64,000 bases of DNA from Pagrus major. Lineage: Eukaryota; Chordata; Actinopteri; Spariformes; Sparidae. The translations under genes were made by a program, and so were the position numbers. The notes beneath the pieces are model-generated. The model was not told where the DNA came from, did no database searches, and saw nothing but the letters and a program-made list of their open reading frames with translations. Location of the stretch: contig NC_133233.1 of NCBI RefSeq assembly GCF_040436345.1, positions 3,000,992 through 3,064,991 on the forward strand, in the 5' to 3' direction. This document shows, one piece after another, positions 42,480 to 62,459 of this stretch. Each line of letters begins with the position of its first letter. Within the stretch, counting starts at the first letter, position 1.

Positions 42480-43730
42480 TTTTTACAGAAATTAAATGTG
42501 TAAATGTTGTTCAAATTATGTCCAAATGAAATGTTCAAAGAAAAGTGATAAAAGAAAAGTATTTTCTATACCTGTGATAGTGTCAGGACATTTTGGAATA
42601 GACCATAGGCCTTCAGATTATGTAAAAACCTGGAAATATATATTGATCATTGGTAGTCAGTTACCAATACATATAACATAGCAATTTTGTAATTAGTAAC
42701 AGACTTGAACTACACAAAATATAACATAATCTGAATACTTCTGGATGACTTTTCAATTAGGCCTACTTCAAAATCAACCATTTAAAATATTGCATCTTAT
42801 ACTAAAAAGAATGGTCTGAAGAATGTACTGTTTTCTTCTCTCTTTAAATGCCTCAAAACATTTCTAGTGGAAACAAAATGCATTTTTCATATTATACACT
42901 TGAACTAATTAACTATAGTGTAAATAATATTGAGTAATATTGAAATAGGCAATTATTGATGATAGTTTACAGTATAAATAAATACTAAAAACATAAGTAG
43001 AATATTGCATATGTTATTACACAGAAAAAAATAATTGAATGAGTTGAAATATTGCACAAAAGTTGTACTATTGTAAAGTAATGAATAGTTCTACTATCGC
43101 CAGTATTACACAGTTAAAATACAGTTATACGTGAATTATAGCGTTATGGCTGTTTATGGGGTGAAATAAGTCAAATGGCCACTCTATTGTCTGACTCTGA
43201 GTTGTTTGAAAATCCGATGGCCACAGGGCACTCTGCTGTGCATCTTGGTGAAATGAGTGTTGCACTGAATGTGCCCCTGTGCTTGACCAGCACATCATGG
43301 AGTGGGTGGAGTGGTGAGTTAATAGATTTATTAAAATTGCTGTATTTTAAAAGACGTAATTATAAAAATAATCAAGTAATCATTGACAGTGTAACTAGGC
43401 TGCAATCTAATTACACATTAAAATGTATTTAAAAAAATTATTATATATCATTTATTTATTTACATTTAAATGTAACCTGTGCTGATAATAGGTAGGCTAC
43501 TTACTTTTTGTAATGTGATTATGTATTTATGATTACATTTAATCTGTTACTACCCTATCCTGTTTACTCTGTAGTGTTTTATACATTTTCTTTGCCTGTA
43601 TGTTGACGTTGTTTTGCTTTTTAATACTGCTGGTTCATTTAAAGCAAAAAGGTATAGGCTGAAAGTATACTGGCTATGCAAAACCTAGACACATTATTAG
43701 AGGAAACCTGGTATGTCCAATCTTCCTTAC
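42480..43730. other. Spacer, AT-rich
   Basis: No confident feature. An ATG at 43175 opens about 46 codons up to a GTGAGT donor-like site at 43314 but shows no recognisable domain. Joining it to the candidate exon at 43733 gives an early stop, so I do not call it. Confidence 0.35.
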
Positions 43731-43732
43731 AG

Positions 43733-44148
43733 GACGTGAATGCAGCATGTGTTCAGACAGCGGAGGCTGAGCAGGCAGCATCAGGATCAGGATGGGCAGC
43801 TAGCAGCTTGTCTACGTCTCTGCATTAACAGCATCATCCCTGTGAAGCTCGATGACAGGTGGGTAATACATTATCACGCTCATACAGTGTGTGTTGTCTC
43901 AATATCAACGTTATGTGTCAATCAGTAAATGTGGGTGCGTGTTGTCATCAGCTGCTGTGTATGTTATGCGGCTTCACAGAAGAGCAGCAGCAGCCGTGCT
44001 GCAGCGCTACAGGTGTACACAGACAGGCTGCTGCACACACACGGCCGCGTCCTTCACCAGATCACTGTCTCTGCAGGCGCAAGGTCAGGAGAAGACGCAG
44101 CGTCCCCCGGTTCAAAACAGAGCCGCTGGAGCAGATGATGGATAGCTA
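43733..44148 (+). CDS. Possible small two-exon gene, unrecognised
   Basis: Candidate exon A is 43733-43858: acceptor TCTTCCTTACAG, ATG at 43740, donor GTGGGT. It encodes MQHVFRQRRL, then CLRLCINSIIPVKLDD. Candidate exon B starts at 44077 after CTGTCTCTGCAG. In the phase required by exon A it gives a basic run RKVRRRRSVPRFK followed by TEPLEQMMDSYC. The join completes an Arg codon, so the frame is kept across the 218-bp intron. No clear donor or stop closes exon B; the frame runs into a proline run and the CA microsatellite, and a hAT element sits at 44274. I do not recognise the protein. It could be the remains of a gene, lineage-specific coding sequence, or chance. Confidence 0.35.
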
Positions 44149-44180
44149 TTGTAGGACAGCACCCCACCCCCCACCACCTC

Positions 44181-44181
<1 letters not shown>

Positions 44182-44246
<65 letters not shown>
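44182..44246. repeat. (CA)n microsatellite
   Basis: About 32 CA units with one CATACA interruption, immediately left of a hAT insertion. Confidence 0.95.
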
Positions 44247-44250
<4 letters not shown>

Positions 44251-44273
44251 GGACACAAGCACCAACAAACTAA

Positions 44274-45137
44274 CAGTGTTGGGGAGAGTTGAACTACATA
44301 GCTTAACTACAATTTGCTGTAACTTGCTGGTAGTTAAACTACATTCATATGTTATGCTGCGTCAAGTATTTCAACTACTTTTTGGGTCATTTTTTGTAGT
44401 TTAACTACTCAATTTACAAACTACAATTTTGGCCAATAACATGAAATATTTTTTTTATAAAAAAAAAGACCTATATAATATAAATTTTATTTTATTTTCT
44501 TTGAAAAAAGGCATGAAACATGTCATGACATGCTAAGCCAACGCTGCCTCTGATTGGCTTGCCCTGGCAGCACTCAAATGCTTCATGGAGTGGGTGGGTC
44601 TTTATGCCAAGGAAGGCAGTGCTCATATGGCACAAGCACATCATGGACAACCCTATATATATAGATATAGATGGCTTTTTAGTGTTGGTAAAGATGTTTT
44701 TAGTGCCAAATGGAACCGGCTGTCTGATAAAAAACTTTGAGAGACTGCTCATGTGTCGTGTCAACAAGCGATTCTGCCCTGGCATCTAGTTCTAGTGCCT
44801 AAGTGTTAGTGCCTCTGAAGTTCCTGTGATGTTGACCAAAAATGTCAGCTTTTGTTCTTTAAAAAATAAAACTTGAGTTGAGAGGCATATTTCTGCTGGC
44901 ATGTGAATTTTTTGTAGGCTATTATATTTTGTTTCATATACACCATATGTTGATTTATTTAACGCTGAGTTAAATGAGTATAATGAGTATAAGTAGTTGC
45001 TATAGCTACTTTTTTTAGCAGTAGTTTTACAAACTACATTTCTCCAGGGGTAGAAATGTAGTTTGTTCAAATTACTGCCAGGCTGAACTACATGTAGTTT
45101 TACGAGCTACGCTTGCAAAGTAGCTTCCCCAACACTG
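44274..45137 (+). mobile_element. hAT-type element with perfect 8-bp target duplication
   Basis: The left end is CAGTGTTGGGGAGAGTTGAA and the right end TAGCTTCCCCAACACTG. The subterminal regions repeat AACTACAT/ATGTAGTT. CAAACTAA flanks both sides (44266-44273 and 45138-45145), an exact 8-bp duplication. The centre (44490-44790) has short open frames in both directions without a transposase signature, so it is non-autonomous. The exact duplication suggests a fairly recent insertion. Confidence 0.88.
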
Positions 45138-45145
45138 CAAACTAA

Positions 45146-46840
45146 ATACAGAAAACTACATGGATAAATAAAATAGCCTACAGTCAACGTGACACTGAAG
45201 TGATCCCTTAGGGCACTCCCAGTAGTGTGTAATGAAAAGCAGCACATCAGACCCTTTAGGTATTTGCCAGAATTGGGCCTTAAATAGTTTTAGTGCTTTC
45301 TAGTAAGGGAGATCCAAATGCCAACGATGCCCAACTTTATGAAGAGTTTATAAATTAGGCTACAACTTGGCCTCAGAACTGCAGAACCCTTCCAGGAGTT
45401 AGGCCTAAATGGTCAAATGATCCACTGGAGGAGTATTTCTGACAAACTAAAGATCGGCAGGACCAGCCGTAACCTGGCAACTTAACTGATCTATAACTCA
45501 TTAGTAAATGATTTATCATCCTACCAACATATTTAATCAGTAATTAATTAATCTGAAGAAAAAGAAAAAAAAACAGGCTTCTGTTTCAGGAAAGTTACAG
45601 TTAATTTGTATATTGTGTTAGGCCTTATTTTCTTGAAAACAAATTGCAGCTTTAATCCCGAGTACAGTACACATTAGGAGGTAAAAGCTTACTTACATTT
45701 GATACAGGTATCATTTCGTTTTCAGTCATTTTAAATAAACATCATTTGTGTTAAATAATATATGGTGAAACTGACTGGGGTCATTGTGAGCAAATGGTTT
45801 GCTTATGGCAAATACATAATATGTATGATTTCTGCATTAAATTGTCTAAAACCAATGAGGCCATATTTTTGAGTTGTGTACTGACATCATCCCAAATGTT
45901 TCCAACAACGTTCAAACCCAGACAAATCTACAAGTTAACTCAAGGGAAATGTATGTTTTGTTTGGTCCCCTGCCACTTTAACTTCTGGGATAGAGTCAGA
46001 GTGCGAGGAAGGAAGTGGGTGAATGAGACTAAACATAATGGGAATAAAACTTTAAAACATCATCCCCAAACTTTTGTGCTTGAGTCACGTCATTTTCATC
46101 AGCAATGGCAGTACTTGTGCCAGCTTGACTGCAGAGTCATTTGTGTTTATTTGTGTTACCCACAAATTTTCAGTCCCCCCAAACCACCAGATTACTTTAC
46201 TGTACATTAGCCATAGGCTAGCGAGCAACAGCAAGCACTGAGGTTGTCTGTGTGTTTGAATGCAACCTCTCACTAAACTCAGCACTCACCAGAGACTCTG
46301 GTTCTTTTCCCTACAGCTCAATTTGAAAGACAACATTACAGTACATAACCACCCGACAAGGTCACCTCAGCAGATCACTACTACAGTTAGACTCATAAAT
46401 GGGAGTGAAGATAAATCCACTTCTTAATCACAAAAGTTAAAAAGTAATCTCTGAGCTCTCCTCCTGTCAATAAACAGCTCTGGATCAGAGCAGAATCTGG
46501 TGTGACTCTTGAGTGTTTATTCCTTCAGAAAGTCTGGCTCTGGACCCGACTCCTCCAGAGCTGGCCGGCTCTGAGCAGCTGAGCAGGAGCTCTACTCTTC
46601 TCACACCATACTTGGCAAACGTTTTTGTTGTTGTTGTTTGACTGAGAAATTATAAATCGTGCAAATAAAGTTTTATTAAATGAAAGGCAATAACTCTGAA
46701 CATCTGTAGCATTCATTGGAAGCCTCTGTTGTTAGCTTTAATGTTTGATTTCATCATTCCTGCCATAGGAAATGATGGCGCAAATGATTTGTAGGACTCC
46801 AGAAATCTAATCAGTTAATGCTGCTTTTCTTTTCCTCTTA
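45146..46840. other. Spacer upstream of STEAP2
   Basis: No recognised exon or repeat. Non-coding 5' exons or the promoter of STEAP2 must lie upstream of 46849. The GC-richer patch at 46450-46620 is a candidate, but nothing in it is diagnostic. Confidence 0.35.
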
Positions 46841-46848
46841 CCCCCTAG

Positions 46849-46906
46849 AACCACTGAAATCCTTCTAAGCATAAAACCATTGAAGAGGAAGTGACAGGGA
46901 GGAAGG
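46849..46906 (+). other. STEAP2: STEAP2 5' UTR part of first coding exon
   Basis: A pyrimidine-rich tract ending CCCCCTAG at 46848 is a good splice acceptor 58 bp before the ATG. The coding exon probably begins here and a further non-coding exon lies upstream. Confidence 0.55.
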
Positions 46907-55915
<9,009 letters not shown>

Positions 55916-57500
55916 TTGCTGCAGCACAGAGCTATCTACTCCTTTAATGGGATTTTCACATATACTGCCATAGTTAGCTGTTTTATTGAAGCAAATGAAC
56001 ACTAATTATTCATATGATTCTTATTGGAGGGACAGTATTATTCTTTAAGACTGAATTGTGTACTTGTGAACTTATTACCTATTACTGTTTTGATTCACTA
56101 TGACTAGTGACCACCTTGTATGACTATTATGTTGCTGTTTGCCCATCTAAATTGTAAAACTGAATATTCTTCCCTTGACAGTACGCCTGTTTGCTCCAAG
56201 TACTTTGTTCCTGTCCTTGTGTTTTGGCAGACATTACACTGAGATAGCAGTGTTGGTCATTACTTTAAAGGGCGACTTCACCAATTTTACACATAAAGGT
56301 CATTGTGGTACTAGTTCTGCTCTGACTGTGAAAACTGTAGTATAGTATCGTCTGTGGCTCTGGGGGAGCTTTGTTAGGTCTAGGAAAATAACCCTGATCA
56401 TGTCACAGTCATGTCAAGGAGGTTGGAGAATACATATTTATAACAGAAAGCCTGCATTTACAGGGGGCAAAGACTAAAAGATGTGGATGGTCTCTTACAG
56501 AGACTGGCAGGGATTGTCAGATGAAAAGTCACTTTTCATTGCATTATGAGAAGTACAAGGTCCAGAGTTTCTGACCCATACTAGGGACTAGTCACTCAGG
56601 GGAAACCTTTTTGACCTTTTTCCTTTGGCCATCCCAAAGCATCAGTATTTGACGACTTGGGAATGAGACTCAGTAATTAACTATCTTTCTCTAGAATTGT
56701 CTAATTCAGCTTCAGGTTGCAGCGCATTGAAGCACATTGAGCTACCATAGTTTTTATTCTTACAGTTCCCAACAAAATTCTATCAAAATGGCAAATGGGT
56801 AAGCAACATAAAAATGTATTTATCATGATGATCAATTGTTACTATTATGTCCTTTAGTTCTTGAGGTTTTTCTTATTACAGTCACAATACCACACTGCAA
56901 ACTGCCAAGAAATGTTTTGACTTATTTGTTGATTCTGTTTTTATGTTTTTCTGTCTGCCTGTATTAATGTAAAACTGAATACTCTGAATATGAATATATA
57001 TCATGTTCTTATTAATGAGATCCATGGCTTTGATTCAGAATTTTCTGTTTTTAAACACTGTCTTATGCGTGACAGACATTTTATCGAACGCAGGCAGTGA
57101 AACTGAAGCTGATTACAGGAGCAGATGCAGTTGGTGAAGTTGTTGCTGAATTACAGCAAAATCAGTTTGTCAGTCTCATTAGCCTCATGACACTTACAGT
57201 ATATGCCAGATGACCTGGTCCTTTTTTTTTGTGAATTAGGTCTATACGCACCCTTTCCATCAGCACTGTGTCACAGTGGGCTGATGTGAAACTTTTCCTC
57301 TCAACATGCCCTGTCATCTTGTATACAGTATGTAACAAAAACGCTGCTGTTTCCCACAGCAGGATGATTACCAGTGACCAGTCACCAGTAAATGTACTTG
57401 ACTTTCCTTTCATGAACTCACAAACACCATGAAAGCAATCCATGCTTTCACTTGCATTACCATGCAGCAGTAGGCTATATAACTGTAACAGGAAATAAAG
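55916..57500 (+). other. STEAP2 3' flank, probable 3' UTR
   Basis: Downstream of the stop. An AATAAA lies at 57494-57499; earlier cleavage is possible. At 56266, TTAAAGGGCGACTTCACC, then TTTTACACATAAAGG, marks another common fish dispersed element (to about 56550) inside this stretch. Confidence 0.4.
56266..56550 (+). repeat. Dispersed repeat starting TTAAAGGGCGACTTCACC
   Basis: Starts TTAAAGGGCGACTTCACCAA and includes GGTACTAGTTCTGCTCTG and GGCTCTGGGGGAGCTTTGT, as in many fish loci. The right end is not identified. Confidence 0.55.
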
Positions 57501-57784
57501 CAAAATGTGATATTCACTGTGATGGATAATCTATTTAAAGGCTTTTTGAAATCTCTGTGGGTTTGAAATTAAATGTCAATGGCTGTCTGGCTGTGATACA
57601 GCAGCAGTCATTTTAGACTGTGTTTACTGCTTATGCCTTGCCAGATTGAGTAAGTCATCAGGCAATATATTTTCATTCGCATTACATCTTCCTTGACTCT
57701 GATCAAACCCAGCTTTGGTATGACTGCATTGATTAATGAGCAGAGAACAATTATTGAGGTTAGAGACAGAGAAAGACTTTGCAT

Positions 57785-57890
57785 CAGAATCAGCTTTATT
57801 GCCCAAACATGTGTACACAAACAATCTGACTCTAGTTTACATTGCTCTCAATGTACTCACAGAAACAGACAGCTAGGATTGTATAAACGA
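57785..57890 (+). mobile_element. LINE/SINE 3' tail-like fragment
   Basis: CAGAATCAGCTTTATTGCCC followed by AAACATGTGTACACAAAC, a widespread fish non-LTR terminus in minus sense. Short. Confidence 0.5.
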
Positions 57891-58074
57891 GGCGTGCCCA
57901 CACTTTGTATTGTAATGTTAAGATGCAAAATGCCGCTAGGATCCCAAGTCCCCTTTATTGGCTGACCTGTGCAAAGTGTCACATACCTCACAAAATAAAA
58001 GAGAGCAAACATTTTTATATTTAAAAAAAAAAAAATTTCCACATCAAACATCTGGAGGGCAGAACTGAACCTTA

Positions 58075-59190
58075 CAGTGGGTCAACTTTGGCTGCAGGCC
58101 CCACTGTTCTAAACAAAGAAGGTTCTTTGTAGTGTCAAATCTAGACTGAAGGTTTTTAATGAGGCAGTGCATGGAACTGTGAAACACTTTGCAGACATCA
58201 TATCAGTGGTATCCAAAGCACGATCAGAGTGACCACATCATCAGAAGACCAATACATCAAGCTTAGTTCTCTGAGAGACAGAAAAGCACAGATACAGAAT
58301 TGCTAAATAAACAATGCAAGACTCTAATCAACAGTCGTCCTGTCAAAAGAAGGCTGTCTTGTTGTGGTCTCAGAGGACAAGTAGCAGTTTCTAAACCACT
58401 TCTTGGGAATGGAAACAAGGACAATACCAGAGGTGGGTTTACAAATACCCGCATATCACAGTGGATTACTGGAAAAAAGTTTAATCATTCAATTTACTGA
58501 TGAATCCAAGTTTGAGATGTATGTCAGTAACAGAAGGGTGTATGTAAGGAGACGAACAGGAGAGAGAATGATACCACAGTGTTTCAAACCCACAGTGAAA
58601 GATGGTGGTGGGAAGTCTGGGACGATTTTGCCTCCTCTGGAGTTGGACACCTGCACAGACTTGACTACACCCTGACCAAGGCGAAGCACCACTCCATTCT
58701 TTAGAGACATGCTCCACCCTCTGGTTTGATCTTTGTGGAGGAGGATTTATACTGCAGCAGGAGAATGAGGCCAAGCATACCTCAAAGCTTTGACAGAACT
58801 ACCTGAAGACCAAAGAAGACCAAGAAGTCCTGACTGTCATGGACTGTCCTCCACAGTCACCTGACCTCAATCCCATTGAACATTTATGGGGGCACTTGAA
58901 GACTGAGAAAGCCAAGCCTTCTGTGACATCACAAGTAGCTTTGTGGAACACTGTCAGATCATGCAGAGATAACATGAGTCATCAGGTTTTGCACAAACTT
59001 ATGGAGTCCATGCCAGCTCTCGTGCATGCTGTCATTAAAGCAAAAAGGGAACATACCAAATACTAAGTTATTCTGACATTCATGGACGTTTTCAAAGATC
59101 AAACTGTTAAACTGATATTATCGTGTGTAATGAAAAATTGTATTACATTTCAAACAAACAAAAAATAAAAGTATTTAAACGTGTGAACTC
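58075..59190 (+). pseudogene. Tc1-type transposase relic
   Basis: Plus-strand pieces in several frames keep the Tc1 order. A helix-turn-helix-like region is followed by FTDESKFEMY (first catalytic D, about 58494-58525), LQQENEAKHT (second D position, where D now reads E or N, about 58753-58783) and SPDLNPIEHLWGHLK (third acidic residue, 58857-58905). The last is in an open frame to TAA at 59064-59066. A CTTTTGGACCCTTATG end at about 59190 and TTACAGTGGGTC near 58070 look like eroded inverted termini. Stops, frameshifts and the changed second acidic site show that it is inactive. Confidence 0.8.
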
Positions 59191-59329
59191 TGACTTTTGG
59201 ACCCTTATGTATGTATGTACAGTACAGTTTTTACTGTATGTGTGTCTGTATGTCATTTGCTCCCATTTCCTCCCATTTTTCAAGTTTTTCGTACATGTAC
59301 ATTTTTACCTCCTCTTGATTTTTAATCAT

Positions 59330-61110
59330 CATACATTAATCATACAGACACGTAACACTGAGGTTCCTTTGTTGAGCATTAAAGTAGAGGAAGTGTGTCT
59401 GCCAATCCATACTCTCTGGGGTCTGCTTGTGAGGAAGTCCAATATACAGTTGCACAGTGTTGTACTCAGGCCCAGAGTGTTAAGTTTTCCAATGAGCTTC
59501 ATGGGAGAGATTTGTTTTGAATGCTGAGCTGAAGTCGACAAACAGCATCCTGATGTAGCTGTTCTTATTCTTCAGGTGCATGAAGACTAAGTGGAGGGCA
59601 GTGGATATGGCATCCTCTGTGGATCTGTTGGTTCTGAAAGCATACTGGTGAGGGTCCAGGCTGACAGGGATGTTATCTCTGATGTGCTGGAGAACCAGTT
59701 TCTCATACTACTTAATAAGGATGGAGGTGAGAGCCATAGGGCGATAGTCATTAAGACTAGACACAGCAGACTTATTAGGTACAGGAACGATGATGGCTGT
59801 CTTCAGGCAGAAGAGAACAGTCTCCTATGAGAGTAAGATGTTAAAAATGTCAGTAATTACATCGGCTAGCTGATCGGCCAGGTATATTATCTGAACCAGC
59901 AGTGTTATTTATATTCATTCTTAGCAGGATTTTTCTCACATCCGCTGTCATTACTGACAGTGGCCAGTCCTCTGGACTAGACTTTACAGCTGAGTCTTTG
60001 TTGAGGAGCTCAAAGCGAGCATAAAATGTGCTCAGCTCATCTGGCAATGTGGCCACATATGTTGCTGATGTGTCCTCTTTCATGTCAGCTTTCAGTCTTC
60101 CTCTGGTTATGTTGTATGCTTTCTTGTCACCTGACCGAAGGCAGGTTTTTTGGCTCTGAAAAGAGCCCCCGTCTCTCCATTTATCCAGGCCTTCTAGTTG
60201 GCGAATGATCTTGTCTTTGTGATCACCACATCATCAACACATTTGCTGATATATGATGTCACTAAAAATGTATATTCCTCAAGAATATAGCTTCATCTAT
60301 CCACACTTTAACAGTTTTAACTGATGGTTTGACTCTCTTGATCAACTGTGAGTAAGTAGGCAGAAGAAGCAGAAAAATATGATCTGATATGCCACAGTGA
60401 GGACATGGGAGGGCTTTGTAGCTGCCAGGAATATTTATATACCCATGATCCAGGAGATTTCTTCCTCTGGTGGGAATCTGGACATGCTGGTTGAATTTAG
60501 GTAAAACATTTCTGAGGTCTAATTCATTAAAATCATCAGCTACAATGAAAATTCCATCCACTTGTTTAGTTGTTTAGTTTCATGTTGCTACTGATGACAT
60601 CATACAATTCCTGCATCCCATTTTTTGAGTTTGTATCTTGGGGAACACAGCAACAATAAAAACTGGTGAATTCTCTAGGCAGATAATATGGATCGACATG
60701 TAAGTGCTGTATCGTAGGCAACTGGACTTGTTTCACGTCAAGAAACTGAAACAAGTCCAGTTGCCAACGACACAGCACTTAGATTTACCATGACCTGGAT
60801 GCCTGAGAACCTTCATCAACATGGATTGACATCTTAGCATCAGAAATTCGACATCTGGTGAAGACTGTCCATCCACTCTGACTGTGTTTAAGCACCAATC
60901 ATTATTTATGTAGACACACAGCCCTCCTCCTCTCCTCTTACTGGAGTCCTGTGTCCTGTCAGCTCTAAACAAGGTCGGCCTATTACGGACAGTAGCCGGA
61001 AGAAGGCTTGGTAGAGGAATAGCTCTTGGTCCAAGTCAGGGCAGCTTAGTAGTAATGCCGCCTCTTTTTCCTCTCTTCCTTGGGTGATCGCATCGCTTTT
61101 GGTGACATTT
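59330..61110 (-). mobile_element. Non-LTR retrotransposon relic, copy 2
   Basis: Same family and orientation as 23150-25060. Minus-strand pieces from right to left: RADRTQDSSKRRGGGLCVYI (about 60900-60970), IVADDFNELDLRNVLPKF (about 60500-60550, with GDFN altered to DDFN), ISDHIFLLLLPTYSQL (the SDH is kept), PSVKTVKVWIDEA, then ELSTFYARFELLN, ILLRMNINNTAGSDNIPG and [20 protein letters not shown] (reverse-transcriptase region, about 59420-60050). The frames are broken throughout. It retains more of the RT than copy 1 and lacks its hAT insert. Confidence 0.75.
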
Positions 61111-62095
61111 TGTCCTGCTGGTCTGGCTGGCCGATCAGCAGATGCTGCTGGGGAGATCATCTCACAGTCTGCCTCACTCAATCCAAACCCCACATTTCCT
61201 TTTCCAGTGTTGATGAGTGCATCATTATTGTAGGCAAAATGTGCTTCAGTAGAAGGGGGCATAGCGGCGGAAAAATAGAAAAATATATCAAAAATGTAGC
61301 GAGGTATAAAGGAGCTACTGGCCACTATTTTGCATGTGCCGTCAATGTTGGTATCCACATAAGCAGTGGTGGTTCGATTCCAACCAATGTTAAAATGGTT
61401 CATTTTGGAGTTCTCACAGTTTTGGCCTCCTGACAGTTAAATTAAAGAAGAACTGCTTCAAGGTGTCCTGTTCAGAACATTCAGAGTTGAATTAATTTGT
61501 AGAGGGAAGAGTGTTTGTTAACAGAAGTTGGGAGTCCCATGAATTTAAAAGCACATGGGGCTCCAAAGCATGCATTTGCAACTTAATTTTTTGAATGCAT
61601 ATACAAGCTATTCCCAAGCACCAAATGTTATGAATGCAGTTTTGGATTTGCTTACCCTAATATTCTGTTGCTAACCCAGTTTAGATTCAACCATAATGAA
61701 TTCAGCAGTACTGTTCAAAGATAATTCTGAAGGACTGATTTAACAGTTTGAGTCAAACACAGAGGCTGTATTCTCTGGCTGTTTCTTTGTTTTTCTCCCA
61801 GCTTGTTTTGTAAAAGAAACAGCCAGTGGGGAGGGCTAGAGAGAGCAGACAGGCTGGGTTTCCCCGGGGTGAGCTGCCCATTCCACACACACCGAGCTTG
61901 GAAAAATGATAGGTGCAATCAAGACTAATGTCACATTGTTTCAGCATAGGGTCAGGAGTTGCCATCAGGTAGCCCACCCTGCAGACACCCGGCCTATCCA
62001 CTCTCCCTAGCCCAGAGACACACAGACAACAAAGAGTGGCTCTTGAAGAGGAGTGATGGTTAAACAATTCCATACAGTACCTGTATACATAGTGT
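61111..62095. other. Gene-free stretch
   Basis: The left part (to about 61430) may be the 5' region of LINE copy 2. The rest has no supported feature. Confidence 0.35.
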
Positions 62096-62100
62096 ATCCT

Positions 62101-62458
62101 TTAAAGGGGCACTATGTAGTTTTGGAGAAGAAATTCAAACTCGGAATTTTAATATTACCAATATTAGTGAGGTAATAATACAAACTCAGAAATATTTATT
62201 TTTTTCCCATTACTGAATAAACAACTGTTCTCAGAGGAAAATTAGGTCCCCAGAAAACTGTTTGAAGCTAGAAAGGTAACAGGGTCAAAGACAACAACAA
62301 ACAGTATGAAATGTTCAGTTTTGTTTATTCAGTTTATTCAGTCATGAAAACAAAGAGAGGTTGTTTATTTAATTTATAAAGACATAAAATATTTAGTTCA
62401 TGAAGATCTTCTCTTCTGGTTAAAATGCCTCACCCAAAACTACATAGTGCACCTTTAA
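62101..62458. mobile_element. MITE with TTAA flanks, 'AGGGGCACTATGTAG' ends
   Basis: Left end AGGGGCACTATGTAGTTTTG from 62105; right end AAAACTACATAGTGCACCT to 62454. TTAA lies outside both (62101-62104, 62455-62458). Non-coding, 350 bp. A half copy lies at 19860-20060. The same TTAA architecture as the element at 3216. Confidence 0.75.
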
Positions 62459-62459
62459 A

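Noticed and set aside
43175..43313. Upstream coding exon for the candidate gene at 43733
   Set aside because: The join to the next exon in the required phase meets a stop within about a dozen codons, and the peptide is unrecognised.
61366..61386. GGTTCGATTCC tRNA B-box-like sequence
   Set aside because: No A box or cloverleaf at the right distance upstream.
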